DNA of 64,000 nt from an uncultured Phycisphaerales bacterium (lineage in GTDB: Bacteria > Planctomycetota > Phycisphaerae > WQYP01). The DNA lies in NCBI GenBank assembly GCA_903845195.1, contig CAIMWO010000071.1:1-64000 (forward strand), in the 5' to 3' direction. The notes beneath the pieces are model-generated. The model was not told the DNA's origin. It made no database searches and was given only the letters and a program-made list of their open reading frames with translations. Positions 26,555-36,296 of the stretch are shown piece after piece (position 1 is the first letter of the stretch; every line of letters starts with the position of its first letter). The position numbers and the translations under genes are program-made.

Positions 26555-27925
26555 TCACCAGCGACGATGTCTTCCGCCCCGTCCGCCGATGGGGGCCAAC
26601 TCTGCCGGCAACTCGGGCTTATTCTTGTCGATCAACTCCTGCGCCCGATCGCGCAGGGGCGGGATCTTGCTCTTGTCTTCTCCCTTGGTTTTTTCAGTAA
26701 GTCGCTGCAACTGGCCATCCACATAGTCGGCGATGGCATACGCATCAAAATGGTCGGTGCGGCCTGCCGCCACATCCAGGAGTGTGCCGCAAATGGCGAA
26801 TGATGTGCTCAATCCTTCGGCGGTATCCGGATCCACCGTCTTGAGGTCGAGGGGAGAAACGAGTTTGGCAAAGGCCAGGAACTCCGGCTTGTCGGATTTG
26901 CCCGCGTGCCTGGCCGCATTGGCCAGATCGGCATAAAGCGACAGGTACAAGGTCGACACTTGCGTGTTGATCGCCGGATCGTTGGGCTTATTCGACAGCG
27001 CTGCTTTGAGCTGCGGCGCCATGTTCTTGGCCGCTTCCGAGCGGTTCAGCCAATATTGCGCAAAGTAAATCTTCGACGGGTCTTGCCCCGGTCCCAGGGC
27101 TCTCCACAACTCCATCATCGGAATGCTGCCCAGCACGGTGCGGGCCCGGCGAATCGAAGTTGAGGCCTCGGCGGGGTACCCCACCTGCACCTGCGACACG
27201 GCGAGGTCGGCATATGCGTTGACCAAGGTCATGAGGAATTTCGGTTTCGGTGGAGTCGGCTGCGTTGCCTGTCCCAGGGCCTCGAGCACTTCGGTCTTCA
27301 CTTGCGCCACGGGCAGCGTACCGATCTCCAGCATGGGCAGGAGCTGGTTGGTCAGAGACTCCCGCACGGTCGGCGCTGCGCCGCCCTGGATCGCCAGTGA
27401 CAGCGACCGAATCATCAGGAACCGTTTCAGTGTGGTGTCATCGGTTTTCTTTGCGGCTTCGGCAAACGCGTCGGCGGCCTTGCATCGCTCAGCGGGTGTC
27501 GATCCGAGCGAGATGGCCGCGGCGATCTTGTTGTATTCGGGTTTGAGTTCGGGGGGCAGCAGGGGAGCCAGTAAGCTGGCCGCATACGGACTCCAGAAGT
27601 ACGGTCCGGATCTTACCGGGTTGGCCGCCGGCTTGGCTGCGTCGCCGCCGTTTGAATTATTCGGGTCCACCTTCGGCGCGGTTTGCGTGGTGGCTGTTCT
27701 CGAACCCGTTATCGGCTTGTCATGGGTTGCAGGAACGGTGGTTTGCGTTGCGGGTTGGGTGTGCGGAACGATGACTGGGGGCGGGTCGGTTCGATCGGTT
27801 AATTTCGGTGCGTCCACGGCCTTGTCGTACGGGACGTTCGTGAACAACTCGCCACCGTCATCGGCCCAGAGCGGCAGCGAAAGGGCGGCCATCGACAAGT
27901 ATGCCAGCAGAGTTCTCTTGAGCAC
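26555..27925 (-). CDS. Secreted protein of unknown function, TPR-like
   Basis: A 456-residue protein with a signal peptide (MLKRTLLAYLSMAALSLPLW, cleavage near WA-DD). A Pro/Thr/Gln-rich linker spans about 30-110. A helical domain (about 110-430) looks like degenerate TPR or Sel1-type repeats: KCKAADAFAEAAKKTDDTTL-like units, AYADLAVSQVQVGYPAEAST and LYADLANAARHAGKSDKPEF. The C terminus is Gly/Arg-rich (IGGRGGRHRRW). No catalytic motif was seen. The 5' region is a long gap without genes. Confidence 0.6.
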   Translation of the reverse strand: MLKRTLLAYLSMAALSLPLWADDGGELFTNVPYDKAVDAPKLTDRTDPPPVIVPHTQPATQTTVPATHDKPITGSRTATTQTAPKVDPNNSNGGDAAKPAANPVRSGPYFWSPYAASLLAPLLPPELKPEYNKIAAAISLGSTPAERCKAADAFAEAAKKTDDTTLKRFLMIRSLSLAIQGGAAPTVRESLTNQLLPMLEIGTLPVAQVKTEVLEALGQATQPTPPKPKFLMTLVNAYADLAVSQVQVGYPAEASTSIRRARTVLGSIPMMELWRALGPGQDPSKIYFAQYWLNRSEAAKNMAPQLKAALSNKPNDPAINTQVSTLYLSLYADLANAARHAGKSDKPEFLAFAKLVSPLDLKTVDPDTAEGLSTSFAICGTLLDVAAGRTDHFDAYAIADYVDGQLQRLTEKTKGEDKSKIPPLRDRAQELIDKNKPELPAELAPIGGRGGRHRRW

Positions 27926-28582
27926 TTGTGACCTCCCACGCGTTCCACCAGGAAAGGGCGCCTGCGGCTTGATCCTGAGCGCTTAACGGGTCATACGCTC
28001 CAATGAACCGCAAGTTACGTATTTCCCATTATTGTGCGGGTCTGCCGGGGGTGCGTTGGGTAGGGCGGTGCGAAAGCGCAAAAAAATGCCGCCACGAGGC
28101 TGCCGAGTGGGGCGCGACAGCTGGCGTACAGGCAAAGTGGGAACCCGTACGGTGGCGGCGAGGTTCGAAGATACGAATCCGAGTAGAGGATTACCGTATC
28201 CGATTATTAACTTGTCATGAATCAGCTTGTTTTCCCCGCTGATAAATCTGTATTCGATTATTGATTAGGTTTGGATAAACGTCAAGACTTTTCTTGTCGT
28301 TTTTGGCTGAGTGGATGGCCGGAAGGCGATTTTCTCATGTTTTTTGCGGGAATTATGCAACAAACTCAATCAGGGTATATGAAGACTATTTGATCGTCTA
28401 TTTGGTATTCATTACCCGTCAGGCCGTCACTGCGTCCTTCCTGCGGCGACGATAAACCGAGCAGTTGTACGGACGTTGTACCGAGCAGTAATACGACGGC
28501 GATCAGCGGGCCGACAGTCGTTGCGGTTAGTCATGGCTGCGATTGCGTCGTATCCTATGCCGGTCGCAAATCTGAGGTGCCT
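27926..28582. other. 657-nt gene-free divergent region
   Basis: No gene is supported. A stem-loop is visible at about 28062-28093: inner TGCG-AAAG-CGCA, outer GGCGG/CCGCC around an A-run. The middle (28190-28400) is AT-rich for this genome. ACCGAGCAGT occurs twice in direct orientation (28457-28466 and 28480-28489), 23 nt apart, about 95-125 nt before the GH2-like start, a spacing of two helical turns suited to an operator. No known riboswitch or RNA family was recognised. Confidence 0.4.
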
Positions 28583-31500
28583 ATGGCTGGAAGCGGTAAT
28601 GGGATACGAAGTGTTGTGGCCGCGGTGCTTATAGCATTGCTGGGGGCGCGGGCGCTGGCTTTTCCGCCGGCGGATGCGCGGCGATCGGTGGATCTGAACG
28701 GCGAGTGGCGGGTGCAGAAAGCCTCCAATGTCGAGACGGGGCCAGCCACTGAGGGATGGGGGAAGATGAAGGTGCCGGGGCGTGCGCCCGGTGAGGCGTC
28801 AGTATGGGTGGAACGGGATTTGGAGACGCCGAAGGATTGGGGGAATGCGCGGTGGATTTTGCGAAGTGAAATGATCGAACAAGCCGCGACGGTGTTCATC
28901 GACGGGACGCAAGTGGGTATTTTTACCCCGCCGGGGGATGGACTGGATATTACCGCGGCGATCAAGCCGGGAACGAAGCAGGTTTTGCGGTTGTTTATGA
29001 CGCGTGATGGCAAGCCGCACGTGAAGGGGGTGTTTGAATATGCCGGGTCGAGCGAGCTGGGGATCATGGGGTCGTTGCGGCTGGATGCGGTGGCGCCGCG
29101 GGTTGCGGTGGTGGATGCGTTTCTGATGCCGTCGGTGCGGGAGAAGGCGCTGAAGGCGAACGTTGATTTCAGTTGTGCCGCGGCTATGACGGATATGACG
29201 CTGCGCGCGACGGTTGCCGGACCGGACGGCAAGCCTGTGCGGGAGTTCAACACCACACTGGCGAGCGTGCCGGCGGGGGAATCGACGCAGGCGGTGAGTT
29301 TTCCGTGGGCGGACCCGGTGCTGTGGGAACTCGATCGTCCGTATCTCTATACGATCACGTTGTCGGCGACGGCCAAGGATGGCGCGGTGCTCGACACGTG
29401 GGGTCCGGAGACTTTCGGCTTCCGCGAGTTCTGGGTGGACGGCCGGGAGATGATGCTTAACGGACATCCGTGCCGCTTTCATTTGATGTGGCATTGGGGG
29501 GTGGGCGACAACAACGCCGCGTTCTTCCAGGGGATCGGGCTGAACACGGTGGAGATTCAGCCGCGGAACCGGCCGTGGTTTTCGGTGTGGGGGCAGCACG
29601 ATGAGATCGACAGTCTTGCGGGTGTGCTGGACCGGCATGGGATGGCGCTGATTGCGCCGCTGAAATCGGTCGAGGGGATGGATGGCAACGAGAAGGATCC
29701 GCGAGTGGAGGCGTATTACGCGCGGGCGTGCCGGATGGAGATCGCGCGGTACAAGAATCATCCGTCGATATTCGTCTGGAATCTGGGGATGAACATTTGC
29801 CTGCCGGAGGCGCATTCGATGCCGCCGCACATCGGGCAGATGCTCACGCCGGGCGAGGAAAAGGTGCCGGTGTATTCGTTGCTGCAGCGTTCGGCGGCGA
29901 TTGTGCAGAAGATCGATCCCACGCGGTCGGTGACCTCGCATGCTGACGGCAATACCACGCCGATCGCGACGGTCAATGCGTATTTGAATTTCATTCCGAT
30001 GCAGGAGCGGGAGGAGTGGTTGAGCGACTGGGGCGCCAGCGGGAAGAAGCCTTTTGGTGCGGTGGAATTTGGGCCGCCGTATTTTGCAAATTTCTGGCAT
30101 AAGGGGGCGCCGGATCCGCAGTACACGGAATATAGCGCGATGTTTCTGGGCGATGAAGCGTACCGGCTGGAGGGGGAGGACTATGTCAGTCGCGTGGCGG
30201 AGATGACGGCCAGCAATATCAATGGGCACGGCGGCAACACGTTCATGAAGGCGGCCGGCGGTGGTGATGAGGTGAATTTTGCCGGGACACAAACGGGATT
30301 TTTTCCGGTTGTCACGGAATATGTGCGGCGCACCAACCGCGCGTGGCGCACGTCGGGCCTCAACGCAGGAACCCATCCGTGGATGTGGAACGTGGGGTTC
30401 GGCGGCCACCGCAGCGGGCCGATGGGATGTTTCTTTTATGCAGATTTGAAAGGGACGGAGGAGGAACTTCGCGCACGTCCGGTGTGGGCGAATCCGTACT
30501 ACGACGTGTTTCGCGAAACGCAGCAAGGGTTGCTGGCGTATATCGGCGGATCGGCGGAACGATTTACCGCAAAGGATCATGAGTTTTTCCCGGGTGAAAC
30601 CGTTCAAAAACAGGTGATTGTTCTGTGGGATGGCGGGTGGAAAACGGAAGTATCCGCCGAATGGGAGGCTACGGTGGGGGGCGAGAAAATCGCCGGCGGT
30701 ACTTCGCCGCTGGCGCTGGCTGCGGGGGAGATCCACAAGGTGCCGATCGCCTTCACGCTGCCCGCGGCCGTCCAGCGCGGCGACGGTGAAATTCATCTCA
30801 AGGTGAAGCAGGATGGGAAAGATTTCAGCACGGATGTGTTTCGATTCCAGGTAATCCCGCATCCGCAAGCGGCGGCAAGGGGCGCGGTGTTGCTGTGGGA
30901 TCCCACCGGGGAGTCGGCATGGGTGGGGCAGTCCGGAGCGACGGTGACGGCGTGGAAGCCGGGGCAGGGATTGAAGGCGACGGATGTACTGATCATCGGG
31001 CGCAATGCGCTGACGAACGCGGAAACGCTGCCGTTTACGGCGGATGATGTGAAGGGCGGCGCGAAGGTGATCGTGCTGGAACAGCAGCGCCAGACGCTGA
31101 CGCGCTTTGGATTCCGCGCGGAGGAGACTTACTCGCGGCGGCTGTTTGTGCGGCAACCGCATCATCCGCTGCTGCGCGGCATTGAAGCGGCGGACCTTGC
31201 AGATTGGCGGGGCAGCGCCACGCTGGTGCCGGACACCAAGCCGCTGGATCTGAACGTCGTGCGGCCGCGCTGCATGCACTGGGGGAATTATGGAATCGTT
31301 GCGTCGGTGGTGATCGAGGTGCCGCAGCATGGGAATTTCACGCCGATCGTCGATGGCGAGTTTGATATGCGCTATTCGCCGCTGCTGGAGTGGCGCTGCG
31401 GGGCCGGGAGCGTGCTCTTTTCGCAGTTGGACCTGACCGGCCGCGTGGGCAAGGACCCGGTGGCCGACGTGATGGCGCGGAATTTGATCGACTATGCGTC

Positions 31501-32728
31501 AACTCCAACAACAAACCATCCGCGCAAAGCAGTCTACATCGGCGATCCCCGTGGGAAAGCCTTTGTGCAACGGCTGAGGTTGGATGTCGATGTGAACGGA
31601 TCTTTCGCGCAGTTGCCGGCGGGCGGCGTGGTGCTGCTGGGTGAGATTGGCAAGGAAGATGCCGCGGCTGCGAAAGGCACGCTGGAGAAGTTTGTCGAGA
31701 GGGGGGGGGTGGTGATGTCGCTGCCCAAGACGCGGGAAGAAATCAGCACGCTGCTGCCGTTTGCGGTGCAAATGGAACGGCACAAGGCACACCGCATTGA
31801 AAATGCCAAGTCAGTCGTAGAGACAATCGGTGATGGACTCGGCCCGGCCGACATGCATTGGCGGGACATTGGTGAATTCGATCTGTTTGCCAAGACCGGT
31901 GCTCCGGCCGGTGCGGAAATTCTGGGTGACGGATTTGTGCTTCGCTACAAACAGGGCAAGGGAATGTGGCTGCTGTGCCAGGTCGATCCGCGGCCATTTG
32001 ATGATGAGGTCGCCGGAAAGATTTCGCTGCTGGCGGAATGGCCCGAGCCGGGCTACAGCCAGGATGGCGGGCGGAAAGCGGAGTTGCCCAAGCCGTGGCT
32101 GCGATTGACGCGGCAGCGCATCGATCGCTTTTATGCGCAGGTGATTGCGAACCTCGGCGTGGATTCGTCACCGGCACTGGCGCGCCGGATGACCAAGTTC
32201 ATGGCCGATCCTGAACTGCATGCCCCGACGGCGTGGCAGGTGACCAGCAAGGTGCAAGTCAGCGATAAGCCGGTGGACCCTGAGCCGGAGTGGGCCGTCG
32301 CCAATCCGGGCAAGACGCCGACGGTCGCCTGGCAGGATGCGCCGGGCGGTTGGTCGCCGCAGATTCCGTATCGCGTTGACGACTTTGGCTGTGCCTACTA
32401 TGCACGCACGGTGATTCAATCGGACCTCGATCACGAAATCGAAGTGCCCGTGCGATACAAGCTTTCGTTCCACACCACCGGCACGATCTGGTTCAACGAG
32501 CAAAAACTGGCGACGCTGAACCCCAATCGCTGGTGCCCGCGTTTGTCGACGGAGTCCGTGGTGAAGTTGCGGCCGGGGCGTAACGTCGTGTTGATCAAGT
32601 GCGGCCGGACGCAGGCGCAGGTGGCCATCGAATTGCCTCCGGACGCGCGGCTGGGTGACGGCGCGGGCATTCTGTATCGCGATCCGATACGTTTCGGCGA
32701 CGATCCTTACGCATGGTTCCCCTGGTGA
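28583..32728 (+). CDS. Giant secreted GH2-like (beta-galactosidase/glucuronidase fold) protein
   Basis: A 1381-residue protein. Signal peptide at residues 1-27 (SVVAAVLIALLGARALA). The GH2 N-terminal sugar-binding fold begins with SVDLNGEWRVQKASN; an immunoglobulin-like domain ends in LYTITLSATAKDGAVLDTWG; a TIM-barrel domain opens with REFWVDGREMMLNGHPCRFH. In the barrel, KNHPSIFVWNLGMN (about 390-404) aligns with the GH2 acid/base motif NHPSxxxWSLGNE, but the expected NE pair is MN, so the acid/base Glu is missing. A Glu in GAVEFGPPYF (about 493) could be the nucleophile. Downstream domains include a carbohydrate-binding-like C terminus (about 1270-1370). ATG 28583 has GAGG at 28574-28577. 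Polysaccharide-degrading or carbohydrate-binding roles are possible; activity is uncertain. Confidence 0.75.
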   Translation: MAGSGNGIRSVVAAVLIALLGARALAFPPADARRSVDLNGEWRVQKASNVETGPATEGWGKMKVPGRAPGEASVWVERDLETPKDWGNARWILRSEMIEQAATVFIDGTQVGIFTPPGDGLDITAAIKPGTKQVLRLFMTRDGKPHVKGVFEYAGSSELGIMGSLRLDAVAPRVAVVDAFLMPSVREKALKANVDFSCAAAMTDMTLRATVAGPDGKPVREFNTTLASVPAGESTQAVSFPWADPVLWELDRPYLYTITLSATAKDGAVLDTWGPETFGFREFWVDGREMMLNGHPCRFHLMWHWGVGDNNAAFFQGIGLNTVEIQPRNRPWFSVWGQHDEIDSLAGVLDRHGMALIAPLKSVEGMDGNEKDPRVEAYYARACRMEIARYKNHPSIFVWNLGMNICLPEAHSMPPHIGQMLTPGEEKVPVYSLLQRSAAIVQKIDPTRSVTSHADGNTTPIATVNAYLNFIPMQEREEWLSDWGASGKKPFGAVEFGPPYFANFWHKGAPDPQYTEYSAMFLGDEAYRLEGEDYVSRVAEMTASNINGHGGNTFMKAAGGGDEVNFAGTQTGFFPVVTEYVRRTNRAWRTSGLNAGTHPWMWNVGFGGHRSGPMGCFFYADLKGTEEELRARPVWANPYYDVFRETQQGLLAYIGGSAERFTAKDHEFFPGETVQKQVIVLWDGGWKTEVSAEWEATVGGEKIAGGTSPLALAAGEIHKVPIAFTLPAAVQRGDGEIHLKVKQDGKDFSTDVFRFQVIPHPQAAARGAVLLWDPTGESAWVGQSGATVTAWKPGQGLKATDVLIIGRNALTNAETLPFTADDVKGGAKVIVLEQQRQTLTRFGFRAEETYSRRLFVRQPHHPLLRGIEAADLADWRGSATLVPDTKPLDLNVVRPRCMHWGNYGIVASVVIEVPQHGNFTPIVDGEFDMRYSPLLEWRCGAGSVLFSQLDLTGRVGKDPVADVMARNLIDYASTPTTNHPRKAVYIGDPRGKAFVQRLRLDVDVNGSFAQLPAGGVVLLGEIGKEDAAAAKGTLEKFVERGGVVMSLPKTREEISTLLPFAVQMERHKAHRIENAKSVVETIGDGLGPADMHWRDIGEFDLFAKTGAPAGAEILGDGFVLRYKQGKGMWLLCQVDPRPFDDEVAGKISLLAEWPEPGYSQDGGRKAELPKPWLRLTRQRIDRFYAQVIANLGVDSSPALARRMTKFMADPELHAPTAWQVTSKVQVSDKPVDPEPEWAVANPGKTPTVAWQDAPGGWSPQIPYRVDDFGCAYYARTVIQSDLDHEIEVPVRYKLSFHTTGTIWFNEQKLATLNPNRWCPRLSTESVVKLRPGRNVVLIKCGRTQAQVAIELPPDARLGDGAGILYRDPIRFGDDPYAWFPW

Positions 32729-32742
32729 ACCCACGCGCGCCG

Positions 32743-33483
32743 TCAGGGCTGGTTTAGCGGCTTGGTGGCAATGCAGATCATGAAGGGCGAGGTATAGCGG
32801 TTGGGCCGGTTCAGCAGGCGATCGACGCGTTTGAACAGCTTCCGCAGCGTGCGCCGGGCGAGTCGCACGAAATAATTGCTGCGGCCAGAATCGCTCCAGA
32901 AATCGATCGTCCGCCAATAGCCTTTATATTGAATCTGCATGCCGTGCTGCAGCAGCGTGCGCTGCCAGCGGTCCAGATCCATGGCCGCCAGGTGATGGCG
33001 GGAGAGATTTTCGGCATCGAGCGCGCGATGTAGCAGGTATTGGACCTTGCGGAAATTCGGGCAGGAAATGATCAGCGTCCCGCCGGGCTTGAGCAGGGCG
33101 AGGTGGCGTTCGATCACTTCCTCGACGTTTTTGAAATGCTCGATAAATCCGAATGAACAGACCACGTCGTAAGTGGTGTCCGCCTGAAACTGGAAGAAAT
33201 CGGCTTTGCTGAAGGTTCCGGCGTTGACCCCCAGCGAGGCGACGTGCGCCGGCATCACGTCGGCCACCTGCGGCGTCGCGTCGATCCCGCTGATGGTGTA
33301 GCCGAACTTCTTGCCCAGGTAGATCAGGTAGTAGCCGGGGTAACAGCCGACTTCGAAGCATGTGCCGCCGGGCTTGAGGAATTGATCGAAGAGCGGCTTG
33401 AACTCGACGCCGGCTGGATCGTAGGCCGCCGGACGCTGCTCGTAATGGGAATCCCAATATTCCTGACTGACAACCGAGGTCAT
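32743..33483 (-). CDS. Class I SAM-dependent methyltransferase
   Basis: A 246-residue protein. Motif I is CFEVGCYPGYYLIYLG, followed by the acidic loop in YTISGIDATP; motif II/III segments are YDVVCSFGFIEHFKNVEEVI and LLKPGGTLIISCPNF. The C-terminal region is basic (LARRTLRKLFKRVDRLL) and may contact membrane or nucleic acid. UbiE/Coq5-like small-molecule or lipid/sugar methylation is plausible; the substrate is unknown. It is convergent with the GH2-like gene (14-nt gap) and lies 135 nt downstream of nothing on its own strand except the GT39 gene, which ends at 33619, so a glycan-related role is conceivable. Confidence 0.85.
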   Translation of the reverse strand: MTSVVSQEYWDSHYEQRPAAYDPAGVEFKPLFDQFLKPGGTCFEVGCYPGYYLIYLGKKFGYTISGIDATPQVADVMPAHVASLGVNAGTFSKADFFQFQADTTYDVVCSFGFIEHFKNVEEVIERHLALLKPGGTLIISCPNFRKVQYLLHRALDAENLSRHHLAAMDLDRWQRTLLQHGMQIQYKGYWRTIDFWSDSGRSNYFVRLARRTLRKLFKRVDRLLNRPNRYTSPFMICIATKPLNQP

Positions 33484-33618
33484 GCCATCCTCTTGGAGAG
33501 AGTGCGATTTTGCCCCGACACCCGCAGTTTGCTGCGATTCGGTAGTTTAGCGAATCGCCCGCATGGCGTCATCCGATCACAATTCATGGGTCGGCGTGAG
33601 TTTCTTCGGAAGCCGAAC

Positions 33619-35457
33619 TCAGGGTTCCTTCACCCACACGCGTGTCCGCCATACGTTGAAGATGTAGAATCGCCACTCGAAGTGCCACTCGTATTTTTCT
33701 TCGCGTACGAGTTTCCATTCCGGTCCCAATATTGTTGCCGCCTCTGCGTCGCTGATGCCGTGCTGCGTTTTGCCGTCGGCCGCCGGGACTTCGTCGCCGA
33801 ACCGATCTGTCAGCACAATCGTCTGCAGTGTTCGGCGTTTGCTGGCCTCCTCCAGAAATCCTGCGTATTGGTTTTCTTCCACGCGCCGGCGCCAGAGCGA
33901 GCCGGGAAGGAAGGGATCGTCCACCCCCGGCCGCACACCGCGGGCGATCTGGATGGCAAAGACGTCCGACTCACCCGGATGTTTCGTCGCGGGTGTTCCC
34001 AGCATCATGCCTCTTCGCACGGCCGGATCGTTGTACTTCATGGCCGCGGCAACGGTCGGCCCCCAGGGGGCCTGCCGGTATAGCAAGTGATTCGACAGTG
34101 ATGACACCAGGCACGCCGCCACGACAAACACGATCGCCACGGTGCGCACCGGCCACGTCGGCAGGCGGCGGAGGCTTGCCCCCAGCCACAGCAGCCACGC
34201 CGGCACGATGATGCCCAGATAGCGTGGCTCCCAGATCTTCGTCGGGTGCATATCTCCCCATATCCGATGATGCCAGACGCTGTCTTGCGGGATCCACGTC
34301 AGGGCCAGCGCGATCATCGGCACGGCGATCCAGAGCGCCAGCCACCACCAGCGTCCACGCGTCACTGACGCCTGGCGCTCCGGGCTTCGCCGGATTCCCC
34401 GCCACGGCACCAAGCCCACCAGCAGTATCAGGCCGAACGCCGCCGCCACATAACACTGCCACTGCACCATCCACGGCCAGCTTCGCGTCGCCAGGTGGTC
34501 TTGGAAATCTCCGCCCAGTTCGAACCAACTCGTCAGCAGGGCATCCGGCGGATACTTTGGCCACAGGTAGCCCAGCAGGTGCGCCGTCGGCAGCGAGGCG
34601 ATCGTCCGCCAGGACATATCCGTGTAAGTCACGTTCCAGTCCAGCCCCATGGCGTTGCCCTGGTCGACGATTTTTTCCACCCAGTACGACCGGTGCAGAA
34701 ACCAGTATGTCGGCAACAGACTGACAAGCGCCGCGCCGATTAACCACAGCGGGCCATCCAGCCACTTCACCCGCGGCCGGGTCAACAGAAAGACCAGCTG
34801 CAATCCGATCAGGAACCAGCTCATCGAATGCAGTGAGGTCATCAGAAACCCGGTGACCACCCAAAGCGGGAACCAGATCAGATGTCGCCGCGTCGTCTGC
34901 CATTGAAAGAAGAAGGCGCAGTTCCAGATGAGGAAGCACCACATGACACCGTACATCTTGATGTCGCGGGAGTAGTAAATCAGGAACGGATTCACGGCGG
35001 CCAGCAGCATCACGAGGAGCGATCCCTTGCGGTCGGTGAATTGCCGGGCCAGAAAATACATGCCCGGGAGGGCAAGCGTTCCGATGATTGCGGTGAGCGA
35101 GCGCGTGGCCGTTGGCGAGAATGCCCAGGCGCCGTTGCCCGTCCACCATTCCAGCAGCGTCGTCCACCACCGCAGCAAGCAATACCATCCCGGCGGAAAA
35201 CCCTGGCCCGAGAGCATGCCCAGCATGCGGTCGAAGGAGCCGTCGATGCGGTTGATGGTGTAGGCTTCGTCGATCCAGTAGGACTGATGGTCTAATCTCC
35301 AGAAGCGTAAAAATGCTCCTGCGGCGGTAATCGCGATGAAAAGCGTCCAGAAAACCCAGGTTTTGGAGGGGGAAAAACGCGCAAGCTTGGGGCATGCGCC
35401 AGCCGTCAGCGGCAAATCCGGATGGATCGCGCGGGAATCGGGGGAGATTTCGGGCAT
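33619..35457 (-). CDS. GT39-family (ArnT/PMT-like) membrane glycosyltransferase
   Basis: A 612-residue polytopic membrane protein from ATG 35457 (frame open to 35577). The first helix is followed by the catalytic-type motif SYWIDEAYT (Asp-Glu pair in the first extracytoplasmic loop), then GFPPGWYCLLRWW and FSPTATRSLTAIIGTLALPG, the family pattern of GT39/PMT-like enzymes. About ten more helices follow to residue ~430, and the soluble C-terminal domain ends in FEWRFYIFNVWRTRVWVKEP. These enzymes transfer sugars from polyprenyl-phosphate donors to protein or lipid A. It is divergent from the ECF sigma gene at 35674. Confidence 0.85.
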   Translation of the reverse strand: MPEISPDSRAIHPDLPLTAGACPKLARFSPSKTWVFWTLFIAITAAGAFLRFWRLDHQSYWIDEAYTINRIDGSFDRMLGMLSGQGFPPGWYCLLRWWTTLLEWWTGNGAWAFSPTATRSLTAIIGTLALPGMYFLARQFTDRKGSLLVMLLAAVNPFLIYYSRDIKMYGVMWCFLIWNCAFFFQWQTTRRHLIWFPLWVVTGFLMTSLHSMSWFLIGLQLVFLLTRPRVKWLDGPLWLIGAALVSLLPTYWFLHRSYWVEKIVDQGNAMGLDWNVTYTDMSWRTIASLPTAHLLGYLWPKYPPDALLTSWFELGGDFQDHLATRSWPWMVQWQCYVAAAFGLILLVGLVPWRGIRRSPERQASVTRGRWWWLALWIAVPMIALALTWIPQDSVWHHRIWGDMHPTKIWEPRYLGIIVPAWLLWLGASLRRLPTWPVRTVAIVFVVAACLVSSLSNHLLYRQAPWGPTVAAAMKYNDPAVRRGMMLGTPATKHPGESDVFAIQIARGVRPGVDDPFLPGSLWRRRVEENQYAGFLEEASKRRTLQTIVLTDRFGDEVPAADGKTQHGISDAEAATILGPEWKLVREEKYEWHFEWRFYIFNVWRTRVWVKEP

Positions 35458-35673
35458 GACGGGCAAATCCACGACGAATTGCAACCTCAATACGCAACAG
35501 GAGATAAACGCCGACGATCCGGCATTGTTACCAGCGTCAACCCCGGGGGCAACCGCTCGTACCGAAGGGCCGGTCAATTGGCATTTTTGGCTGGCTGCCG
35601 TACCTTATCATGGATGCGTGAAATTCGCGGCGAACTTTCACGTCCACCCAGCGTACTTAGGAAGGCAGAACCG

Positions 35674-36258
35674 TTGCTCACCGACGAACAGCTACTTGCT
35701 GACTACGGCCGCAGTGATCAGGCCGCGTTCGCCGAGCTTATTCGGCGCTATCAACAGGAGTTATTTGCATTTCTGGCGCGATTCGTCTCCGACCCCAATG
35801 TTGCTGAAGATCTTTTCCAGGAGACGTTCGTTCAGGTGCATCGCAATGCCCGCAGCTTTGATCCGCAGCGGCGGTTCCGTCCGTGGCTCTTCACGATCGC
35901 GGCGAACAAGGCACGCGACTATTTGCGGTCCCACGGGCGGCATGTCACGCAGTCGCTGGATAACACCGCGGGTTCCGGCGAGGACGCGACGACGTTCCTC
36001 GATCTGCTCGCCTCGGATGCTCCAACGCCACCGACCGAGCTGGGCAGTGCGGAAGACGTTGCGGCCGTGCAGGCGGTGCTGGCCGAGTTGCCGGCAATCT
36101 ATCGGGAAGTGCTCACCATGAGCTTCTTCCACCAGTTCGCATACAAGGAGATGGCCGAAATGCTGCACATCCCGCTGGGCACGGTGAAAAGCCGCCTGCA
36201 TGCAGCGGTGGCGGCGTTTGCCAAAGGGTATGAGAAACGAACCAAGGCACGGAATTGA
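35674..36258 (+). CDS. ECF-type RNA polymerase sigma factor (unit 2)
   Basis: A 194-residue sigma-70 family protein. Region 2 reads NVAEDLFQETFVQVHRNARS and FRPWLFTIAANKARDYLRSH; region 4 reads LPAIYREVLTMSFFHQFAYK and EMAEMLHIPLGTVKSRLHAA. A TTG start at 35674 is preferred: it has AGGAAGG at 35659-35665, 8 nt away, and gives the usual N terminus (LTDEQLLADYGRSDQAAFAE). ATG 35614 is the alternative and would add 20 atypical residues. The next gene begins 38 nt downstream and encodes its probable membrane partner. Confidence 0.88.
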   Translation: MLTDEQLLADYGRSDQAAFAELIRRYQQELFAFLARFVSDPNVAEDLFQETFVQVHRNARSFDPQRRFRPWLFTIAANKARDYLRSHGRHVTQSLDNTAGSGEDATTFLDLLASDAPTPPTELGSAEDVAAVQAVLAELPAIYREVLTMSFFHQFAYKEMAEMLHIPLGTVKSRLHAAVAAFAKGYEKRTKARN

Positions 36259-36296
36259 ATGCACGAAGTCACGAGTGAAGTGACGCAAGGTGTAAT

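Noticed and set aside
28130..28200. tRNA-like GTTCGAAGATACGAATCC segment
   Set aside because: No acceptor or anticodon stems can be drawn around it.
28799..31330. 843-codon minus-strand open frame opposite the GH2-like gene
   Set aside because: Arg/His/Pro-rich, no family motif, and the opposite strand encodes recognisable GH2 domains; it arises from high GC at third positions.
33971..35497. 508-codon open frame overlapping the GT39 gene in another frame
   Set aside because: The GT39 frame has membrane helices and the IDEAYT motif; this one is an Arg/Ala/Gly-rich shadow.
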